DNA of 64,000 bases from Amycolatopsis oliviviridis. GTDB taxonomy: Bacteria; Actinomycetota; Actinomycetes; Mycobacteriales; Pseudonocardiaceae. Positions 56,087 to 64,000 of this stretch are shown here, one piece after another. Below the pieces are notes generated by a model. That model was given only the letters and a program-made list of their open reading frames with translations. It was not told where the DNA came from and did not search any database. Each line of letters starts with the position of its first letter. Position 1 is the stretch's first letter. Made by a program: the position numbers and the translations under genes. The stretch lies in NCBI RefSeq assembly GCF_014654365.1, contig NZ_BNAY01000002.1, forward strand, positions 496,001 to 560,000, in the 5' to 3' direction.

Positions 56087-56821
56087 GTGAGCCGTCTTCG
56101 TACGCTGGGCGCCGCCACACTCGCCGCCGCAGCCCTCACCATGACCGCCGGTGTCGCCTCCGCCGGCACGCCGACCGGTGTCCAGCCCAACATCGTGGGC
56201 GGCGGCACCGCCCCCACCGTGAGCTGGGGCGCCCAGGTCTACGTCAACACCCCGGGCCGTCAGTGGGACGGCTTCAACTGCTCCGGCAGTGTCATCGCCC
56301 AGCGCTGGGTCCTGACCGCCAAGCACTGCCTCGACTCCGACGGCAGCGGCATGCGCGTCCGCGTCGGCAGCAACGCCCTCCAGGGCGGCCGCGTGATCGC
56401 CGTCGACCGCAAGGTGTCCTCGCCCGCGGGCTCCGACATCTCGCTGCTGCACCTGGCCTCCGACGCCGGCGTCACGCCGATCACGCTGGCCAGCTCGAAC
56501 CCGTCGGTGGGCAGCACCAACCAGCTCTACGGCTGGGGCCGGGAGACCCCGACCGGCCCGCCCGCCTCGGCGCTGAAGGTGGCCAACGTCCGCGTCAGCG
56601 GCAGCTCCTCGGACGCCTACGGCGGCCCGGCCATCCAGAGCGTCGGCATCAACGGTTCGGCGTGGAAGGGCGACTCGGGCGGCCCCCAGGTCTCCAACGG
56701 CGTCCAGGTCGGTGTCGCTTCGACCGTCCAGAACCAGAGTGGCTCGAACACCCGCGGCACCAACAACTACGGCAGCGTCGCTTCGGCCCGCTCCTGGATC
56801 CGCACGACCGCCGGGGTCTGA
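56087..56821 (+). CDS. Secreted trypsin-like (S1 family) serine protease
   Basis: 244 residues. Signal peptide to about residue 27 (LAAAALTMTAGVASA), then a short propeptide-like stretch leading to NIVGGGTAP, the usual mature start. The catalytic triad is His in VLTAKHCLDS, Asp in AGSDISLLHL and Ser in KGDSGGPQV. The cysteines in NCSGS and KHCLD form the conserved disulfide. The GTG at 56087 follows AAAGGA at RBS distance. Ended by a strong terminator. Confidence 0.93.
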   Translation: MSRLRTLGAATLAAAALTMTAGVASAGTPTGVQPNIVGGGTAPTVSWGAQVYVNTPGRQWDGFNCSGSVIAQRWVLTAKHCLDSDGSGMRVRVGSNALQGGRVIAVDRKVSSPAGSDISLLHLASDAGVTPITLASSNPSVGSTNQLYGWGRETPTGPPASALKVANVRVSGSSSDAYGGPAIQSVGINGSAWKGDSGGPQVSNGVQVGVASTVQNQSGSNTRGTNNYGSVASARSWIRTTAGV

Positions 56822-56836
56822 CCTCACACCCCGGTG

Positions 56837-56876
56837 GGGCCCCTCCGAGACGCGACCCGTCTCGGAGGGGCCCTTT
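56837..56876 (+). terminator. Intrinsic terminator after the protease gene
   Basis: A 16-bp perfect stem, GGGCCCCTCCGAGACG / CGTCTCGGAGGGGCCC, with a 5-nt loop and a following TTT. It begins 16 bp after the protease stop. Confidence 0.88.
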
Positions 56877-56915
56877 CTCGTCGTCGTGTCGGTGGGGTGT
56901 GGGACGCTCGCGGGC

Positions 56916-57695
56916 ATGCGGATCGCGACCTGGAACGTGAACTCGATCGGGCCCCGGCTGCCGAGGGTCCTGGAGTGGCTCGGCTCGGCACAGCCGGACG
57001 TGCTGTGCCTGCAGGAACTCAAGAGCGGCACCGACGCCTTTCCCTTCGACGCCGTGCGGGAAGCGGGCTACGAGACGGCCGCGTACGGCATCGGGCGCTG
57101 GAACGGCGTGGCCATCGTGTCCCGCGTCGGCCTGGAAGACGTGACGCGCGGCCTGACCGGCGAGCCCACGTTCGAGGACAAGACCGACGCGCGGGCCATC
57201 GGCGCCACCTGCGGCGGGCTGCGGCTGTGGTCGGTGTACGTGCCGAACGGGCGTGACCTGGAGAACCCGCACTACAACTACAAACTCGCCTGGCTCTCGG
57301 CGCTGGAGGCGACCGTGCGGGAGGAGCAGGCGCGCGGGCTGCCGTTCGCCGTGCTCGGCGACTTCAACATCGCGCCGACCGACGCGGACGTCTGGGACAT
57401 CGGCGTGTTCGCCGAATCGACGCACGTGACCGAGCCGGAACGGAAGGCGCTCGCGGCGCTGCGGGATCTCGGCCTGTCCGACGTGTTCCCGCGGCCGCTG
57501 AAGTACGACCACCCGTTCACGTACTGGGACTACCGGGCCGGGAACTTCCCGAACAACAAGGGAATGCGGATCGACCTCGTGTACGCCGACGCGACGGTGG
57601 CGGACGCGGTCACGGATTCCTATGTGGACCGTGAGGCGCGGAAGGGGAAGGGTCCCTCGGACCACGCGCCGATCGTGGTGGATCTTTCGCTTTGA
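56916..57695 (+). CDS. xth: Exodeoxyribonuclease III (AP endonuclease family)
   Basis: 259 residues. MRIATWNVNSIGPRLPRVLE is the family start, CLQELKSGTDAFP carries the catalytic glutamate (LQE), VYVPNGRDLENPHYNYKLAW follows, VLGDFNIAPTDADVWD holds Asp and Asn ligands, and the end has SDHAPIVVDL with the catalytic histidine. It cuts DNA at abasic sites and trims 3' ends in base excision repair. Not obviously co-transcribed with the protease because a terminator intervenes. Confidence 0.95.
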   Translation: MRIATWNVNSIGPRLPRVLEWLGSAQPDVLCLQELKSGTDAFPFDAVREAGYETAAYGIGRWNGVAIVSRVGLEDVTRGLTGEPTFEDKTDARAIGATCGGLRLWSVYVPNGRDLENPHYNYKLAWLSALEATVREEQARGLPFAVLGDFNIAPTDADVWDIGVFAESTHVTEPERKALAALRDLGLSDVFPRPLKYDHPFTYWDYRAGNFPNNKGMRIDLVYADATVADAVTDSYVDREARKGKGPSDHAPIVVDLSL

Positions 57696-57698
57696 GCG

Positions 57699-57762
57699 CG
57701 CGTTTCGTCCTCTGAATGCGGTACTTGCGTGTGCAAGGACCGCATTCAGAGGACGAAACGCC
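57699..57762. repeat. 64-bp dispersed hairpin, copy 5 of 5
   Basis: Arms CGCGTTTCGTCCTCTGAATG and CATTCAGAGGACGAAACGCC, with an inner GTACTTGC / GCAAGGAC pairing that has one mismatch. It lies 3 bp after the exonuclease III stop and about 20 bp before the convergent PH-domain gene stop. Confidence 0.85.
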
Positions 57763-57782
57763 GTCGGTCGGAGTGGGGCGCG

Positions 57783-60071
<2,289 letters not shown>

Positions 60072-60075
<4 letters not shown>

Positions 60076-60695
60076 GCCCGCTCCTCCGTGCCGCCATTGT
60101 CCCCCTGCGTGCGCAGGTGCGGCATGGCCAGCTTCTCGACGTACTTGGCGACCACGTCGACCTCGAGATTCACCAGGTCACCCGGGGTGTTCCGGCCGAG
60201 CGTGGTCAGTTCGAGAGTGGTCGGGATCAGGGCGACGGAGAACTCCTCGTCGGTCACCGCGGCGACCGTGAGGGAGACGCCGTCGACCGCGATCGACCCC
60301 TTCTCGACCACGTACCTGGCCAGCTTCCCGGGCAGGGCGAACGAGGTGAGCCCCTGTTCGTCCCGCTTGAGGAAGACGCCGGTGCCGTCGACATGGCCCT
60401 GCATGATGTGCCCGCCGAGCCTGCCGCCCGCCGGCGTCGCGCGTTCCAGGTTGACGACGTCGCCGACGTTCACCTTCGCGAGGCTGGAGCGCTGCAGGGT
60501 CTCGTGCACGACATCGACGGTAAACTCACCGCCCGCCACCGCGACCACGGTGAGGCACACGCCACTCACTGCGATGGAGTCGCCGTGACCGGCGTCGCTG
60601 GTCACCAGCGGCCCCCGCACGGTCAGCCGCGCGGCGTTGGGGACCTGCTCGACCGCGGTGACCTCGCCGAGTTCCTCGACAATGCCGGTGAACAC
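60072..60695 (-). CDS. ribE: Riboflavin synthase alpha chain
   Basis: 207 residues, two repeated lumazine-binding barrels: [20 protein letters not shown] with [15 protein letters not shown], then [14 protein letters not shown] with [20 protein letters not shown]. It dismutates lumazine to riboflavin. The GTG at 60695 has GCAGGAG-type RBS context. The deaminase/reductase gene usually found near (ribD/G) is not in the window. I see no complete FMN riboswitch in the roughly 110 bp upstream. Confidence 0.95.
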
Positions 60696-60809
60696 TCCTG
60701 CTGCCCTCCTCCTGGGGTCGCACCGTCGCTGGAAGCGGTGCTCCCCTCATCCAACACCCATCAGGGCCGATTTCTTCTCCTGACCCGATGGGCGGATCAA
60801 GAGCCGGGA

Positions 60810-61493
60810 TCAGCCGCGGACGCGGGCCGCCTGCTCGCGCAGCGCCGCGACGGCCTTACCAGGGTCTTCGGCGCCGTAGACGGCGGAACCGGCGACGAAA
60901 CAGTCCACTCCGGCCTCGGCGGCCAGCTCGATGGTGTCGGCGTTGATCCCGCCGTCGATCTCGACGACGAGCTTGAGGTGACCGGTGTCGACCAGGCGCC
61001 GCGCGGTGCGCACCTTGTCGAGGACACCCTCGATGAACGACTGGCCGCCGAAGCCCGGCTCGACCGACATCACCAGCAGCGTGTCGTAGTGCTTGAGGGT
61101 GTCGAGGTGGTCCTCGATCGGCGTGTTCGGTTTGATCGACAGACCGGCCTTCGCCCCGGCGGCGCGCAGGTTCTTCGCCAGCATGACCGGGTCGTGCGCG
61201 GCCTCGACGTGCACGGTGACGTTGTAGGCGCCCGCCTCGGCGTACCCGATGGCCCACTTGTCGGGGTTCTCGATCATCAGGTGGCAGTCGATCGGCACGT
61301 CGGTGGCCTTGAGCAGCGACTGGACCACGGGGAGCCCGAGGGTCAGGTTCGGCACGAAGTGCGCGTCCATGACGTCGACGTGAACCCAGTCCGCGCGAGT
61401 GTCCCCCTCGCCGGCGACGGCGCGGATCTCGTCGCCGAGCCGGGCGAAGTCCGCGGAAAGGATGCTGGGGGCGATCAAAGGTCGGTGAGCCAC
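60810..61493 (-). CDS. rpe: Ribulose-phosphate 3-epimerase
   Basis: 227 residues, TIM barrel. [40 protein letters not shown] with metal ligands, [32 protein letters not shown] and [14 protein letters not shown] are typical. It interconverts ribulose 5-phosphate and xylulose 5-phosphate, feeding the tkt operon. The GTG at 61493 is 7 nt after TACACT (leaderless). Confidence 0.96.
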   Translation of the reverse strand: MAHRPLIAPSILSADFARLGDEIRAVAGEGDTRADWVHVDVMDAHFVPNLTLGLPVVQSLLKATDVPIDCHLMIENPDKWAIGYAEAGAYNVTVHVEAAHDPVMLAKNLRAAGAKAGLSIKPNTPIEDHLDTLKHYDTLLVMSVEPGFGGQSFIEGVLDKVRTARRLVDTGHLKLVVEIDGGINADTIELAAEAGVDCFVAGSAVYGAEDPGKAVAALREQAARVRG

Positions 61494-61632
61494 GCGCCCG
61501 AGTGTAGGAGGACGCCGCTAACACCCGCTAACCGGCTGTGACCGGCCCGAGGAGGCCCCCGGTCTGGAGTATGACGCGAAATGGCCCCGCAGTGGGAGGT
61601 GCGCGCACGCGGCGGCGAATAACGTTCCCGTC

Positions 61633-62868
61633 ATGGTCAACCCACTCGCGACACTGGTCCGGATCGGCAGCTACCGCAGCGTGCCGTTCGGTCTCCTCGG
61701 CATGGCGGCGACGGCGGTGCCGTTTCCGATCGCGCTCATCCCCGCCGTCCTCATCCCCGGCGACGCGAAAGCGAAGATCGTCTACGGAATGCTCGCGATG
61801 GCCTTGCTGGTCGGGCTGGCCGGGCTGCCGGGGCCGATGCGGCGAGTGAGCATCTGGTTCTCCAATCAGATGCTGGGCACCCGGATCGCGCAACCCCCGC
61901 CGCACACGAAGGTCGCCTGGGCGGAACGCTGGCGCTCGGCGGCCTGGCTGCTCGTCCACACCGGACTCGGCTGGATCCTGTTCGGCCTCGGCTGCTTCCT
62001 GATGGTCGGCTTCGTGTTCGTCGTGATCTGGATGGGAGGCGGTGGCAGCCCCATCGAGTTCTTCGGGGAGCGGCTGACGATCGAAGCCGGCACCGCCGGG
62101 CTGTGGACGGTGCCGATCGCGCTGGTCACGCTCGTCGTCATCGCCTACGTCCTCGCCGGTTTCACGAAGCTCTTCCAGCACAGCGCGATCTCGCTACTGG
62201 GCCCGTCGGCCGCCGAACGCGTCGCCGCGGCCGAGGTCCGGGCGAACCACTTCGCACAGCGCAACCGGCTGGCCCGCGAACTGCACGACTCCATCGGCCA
62301 CACGCTGACGACGTCGACCATCCAGGCCGCCGCGGCCGCCGAAATGGTCGATTCGGAACCCCAACTGGTGCGCCGCGCGCTGGGCACGATCGAGGAATCG
62401 TCCAGGGCTGCACTCGAAGACCTCGACCACGTACTCGGCCTGCTGCGGGACGACCGGTCCTCCCGTGAGCCCGAACGACGGCTCCTCGAAGCCGGGACGC
62501 TGGCCGAACGGGCCCGCGCGGGCGGCGCGGTGATCGACTACGAACTGACCGGGCCCGCCGCCGAACTGCCCGCGACGCTTTCGCGGGAGGCGTACCGGAT
62601 CGTCCAAGAAGGACTGACGAACGCGTTGCGGCACGCCCATCCCGGCCCGGTGACCGTGCGGGTCGCGGTACTCGCCGACGCGCTGCGGATCGAGATCGTG
62701 AACCCGCTCGTGGACCATGCGGTCGCGTCCGGCCGCGGCGGCAACGGGCTGCCGGGGCTGACCGAACGCGTCGAGGCGCTGCGCGGCGAGCTCATCGCGG
62801 GTCCCGCCGTCGACGGGGAACCGCTGTGGCGGCTGGTGACCACGATCCCGCTACGGTCGCGATCATGA
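61633..62868 (+). CDS. Sensor histidine kinase, NarL/DesK type
   Basis: 411 residues. Four membrane segments in the first 190 residues, a HisKA_3 domain with RNRLARELHDSIGHTLTTST (phospho-acceptor histidine), and a HATPase domain with REAYRIVQEGLTNALRHAHP and GRGGNGLPGLTERVEALRGE. The ATG at 61633 is 7 nt after TAACGT (leaderless). It overlaps its response regulator by ATGA. Confidence 0.92.
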   Translation: MVNPLATLVRIGSYRSVPFGLLGMAATAVPFPIALIPAVLIPGDAKAKIVYGMLAMALLVGLAGLPGPMRRVSIWFSNQMLGTRIAQPPPHTKVAWAERWRSAAWLLVHTGLGWILFGLGCFLMVGFVFVVIWMGGGGSPIEFFGERLTIEAGTAGLWTVPIALVTLVVIAYVLAGFTKLFQHSAISLLGPSAAERVAAAEVRANHFAQRNRLARELHDSIGHTLTTSTIQAAAAAEMVDSEPQLVRRALGTIEESSRAALEDLDHVLGLLRDDRSSREPERRLLEAGTLAERARAGGAVIDYELTGPAAELPATLSREAYRIVQEGLTNALRHAHPGPVTVRVAVLADALRIEIVNPLVDHAVASGRGGNGLPGLTERVEALRGELIAGPAVDGEPLWRLVTTIPLRSRS

Positions 62869-63524
62869 CCCTGCGAGTCCTGATCGTCGACGACGAACCG
62901 TTGCTGCGCGCCGGATTGCGCTCGCTGCTGGACAACCAGCCCGATCTGACCGTGGTCGGTGAGGCGGGCGACGGCGGCGAGGTGGTCGATCTGGTGCGGC
63001 GGGTGAACCCCGACGTGGTCCTGATGGACGTCCGGATGCCCGGGGTGGACGGGATCGAGGCGACCCGGCGGGTGCTGGCGGAGATCCCCGAGCCGCCGAA
63101 GGTGCTCGTGATCACGACGTTCGACAACGACGACTACGTCTACGACGCACTGCTGGCCGGGGCGAGCGGTTTCCTGTTGAAGCGGGCGCGCAAGGAAGAG
63201 TTCGCGCACGCCATCCGGACCATCGCCGCCGGGGAGACGCTGCTGTTCCCCGACGCCATCCGGCGGATGGTCACCGCGCGCCCGGCCCCGTCCGGCCTGG
63301 CGCCCCGGCCTTCTTCGCTGACGAAACGGGAAACGGAGGTACTCCGGCTCATCGCCACCGGGAAGTCCAATGTGGACATAGCGGCCGATCTGGTCATCAG
63401 TCTCGAAACCGTCAAAACCCACGTGGGCAACATCTTCGGCAAACTGGGCGCGGCCAACCGCAGTCAGGCGGTGGTGTTCGCTTACGAGACAGGCATCGTC
63501 GCACCGGGTCACAGCCTGCGCTAG
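62865..63524 (+). CDS. NarL/LuxR-family response regulator
   Basis: 219 residues. The receiver domain has VLIVDDEPLLRAGLRSLLD, the phosphorylated aspartate in VVLMDVRMPGVDGIEATRR, and the lysine in GFLLKRARKEEF. The LuxR helix-turn-helix is LTKRETEVLRLIATGKSNVD, then LVISLETVKTHVGNIFGKLG. The ATG at 62865 overlaps the kinase stop; TACGGT lies 7 nt upstream, so an internal leaderless start is possible. Partner of the preceding kinase; target genes unknown. Confidence 0.95.
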   Translation: MTLRVLIVDDEPLLRAGLRSLLDNQPDLTVVGEAGDGGEVVDLVRRVNPDVVLMDVRMPGVDGIEATRRVLAEIPEPPKVLVITTFDNDDYVYDALLAGASGFLLKRARKEEFAHAIRTIAAGETLLFPDAIRRMVTARPAPSGLAPRPSSLTKRETEVLRLIATGKSNVDIAADLVISLETVKTHVGNIFGKLGAANRSQAVVFAYETGIVAPGHSLR

Positions 63525-63536
63525 CGGACCTCCGCT

Positions 63537-63554
63537 GTTCTTCCCGTGTTAACC
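63537..63554 (+). promoter_or_regulatory. Possible PHO box upstream of the alkaline phosphatase gene
   Basis: GTTCTTC-CCGT-GTTAACC forms two 11-nt direct repeats related to the GTTCACC repeat recognised by PhoP in streptomycetes. It is 95 bp upstream of the phosphatase start. Assignment is by motif likeness and the phosphate context. Confidence 0.5.
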
Positions 63555-63631
63555 CGAAAACCCCCGGCCGCACACATGCGCGGTGACTAATGGGACTGCC
63601 CTGACCCCCAGGTATCCCAAGGAGATTTTCG

Positions 63632-64000
63632 ATGGCTTCGCTGTTCACCGGACGGCGCAAATGGCTCGCGGGCGGGGCGCTCGGCGTCACGCTCATCGCG
63701 CTGGCGCCCGCCGCGCTCGCCGCCGGCGACGACGCCCGCCTCGCGTCCGCGCAGGGTGACCGCACCCAGGACGTGCGCGCCGCGATCAAGGGCGGCAGCG
63801 CCCGCAACGTCATCCTGTTCATCGGCGACGGCATGGGCCAGTCCGAGATCACGTCGGCGCGCAACTACGAACGCGGCGCGGCCGGGCGGCTCGCGATGGA
63901 CGGCCTCCCGCTCACCGGCGACTACACGACGTACGCGGTCGAGAAGAACAACCCGTCGAAGCCCGACTACGTGACCGACTCGGCCGCCTCCGGCACCGGC
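63632..64000 (+). CDS. Secreted alkaline phosphatase (5' part; 3' end beyond window)
   Basis: The first 123 residues are visible. Signal peptide with LAGGALGVTLIALAPAALAA, then NVILFIGDGMGQSEITSARN with the metal-binding Asp, and VTDSAASGTG, where Ser is the nucleophile of the PhoA family, just before the window end. It would release phosphate from esters outside the cell. The ATG at 63632 follows AAGGAGA. A PHO-box-like repeat lies upstream. Confidence 0.93.
   Translation, partial: MASLFTGRRKWLAGGALGVTLIALAPAALAAGDDARLASAQGDRTQDVRAAIKGGSARNVILFIGDGMGQSEITSARNYERGAAGRLAMDGLPLTGDYTTYAVEKNNPSKPDYVTDSAASGTG

Noticed and set aside
60696..60809. FMN riboswitch before ribE
   Set aside because: The conserved RFN helices and their sequence blocks are not present; there is only a small CACCG/CGGTG hairpin.

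Overview
The window is high-G+C actinobacterial chromosome, most likely from Pseudonocardiales (Amycolatopsis-like; this is inference). The evidence is near-universal use of G/C third positions, many GTG starts, RbpA, WhiA, OpcA, a HelD-type RNA polymerase helicase and an MptB-type mannosyltransferase. Much of it keeps the gene order that I recall for the mycobacterial block running from rpe and the riboflavin genes through uvrC-rapZ-yvcK-whiA, gap-pgk-tpiA-secG, the zwf/opcA/tal/tkt operon, ctaB, qor, ctaA, an ABC pair and mptB to sufR-sufB. No rRNA, tRNA, insertion sequence, prophage or CRISPR array was seen.

Layout. 1-10.7 kb: sufR-sufB (Fe-S assembly, leftward), then mptB, an ABC ATPase and permease, heme A synthase ctaA, an acyl desaturase, a leftward ATP-grasp/small-protein pair, and qor with a GNAT acetyltransferase. 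10.8-15.1 kb (leftward): a cold-shock-like protein, an FKBP lipoprotein, a HelD-like helicase and ctaB. 15.4-23.5 kb: one overlapping pentose-phosphate operon, tkt-tal-pgi-zwf-opcA-pgl. 24-25.2 kb: a lone histidine kinase. 25.3-29.1 kb (leftward): rbpA, secG, and glycolytic gap-pgk-tpiA.

29.3-50.9 kb is an accessory stretch between gap and whiA. It holds a winged-helix protein, a DUF1963-like protein, a deazaflavin-dependent reductase, an AraC regulator, a VapBC toxin-antitoxin pair, a three-gene MukBEF-like operon with a giant SMC-type ATPase, an F420-type oxidoreductase, a secreted CBM/FnIII/PQQ-sugar-dehydrogenase/PEBP fusion, a NUDIX hydrolase, a TetR regulator with three tandem operators, a sterol-desaturase-family enzyme and a broken glucosyl-3-phosphoglycerate synthase gene. 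It ends with a divergent pair: an alpha/beta hydrolase and a caspase-ATPase-FHA-TPR protein. The MukBEF-like operon and the caspase locus are the best candidates for poorly described systems.

51-64 kb: whiA-yvcK-rapZ-uvrC, a secreted trypsin-like protease, exonuclease III, a PH-domain membrane protein with ribH-ribBA-ribE, rpe, a NarL-type two-component pair, and the start of a secreted alkaline phosphatase with a possible PHO box.

Three families of dispersed palindromes sit just after stop codons: five copies of a 64-bp hairpin (one is a perfect 30-bp stem), two copies of a roughly 110-bp nested palindrome, and two copies of a GAAGGCCCCCTTCC hairpin. Arm changes in the first family are compensatory. 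Many genes appear leaderless: a TANNNT hexamer lies 5-8 nt before the start codon.
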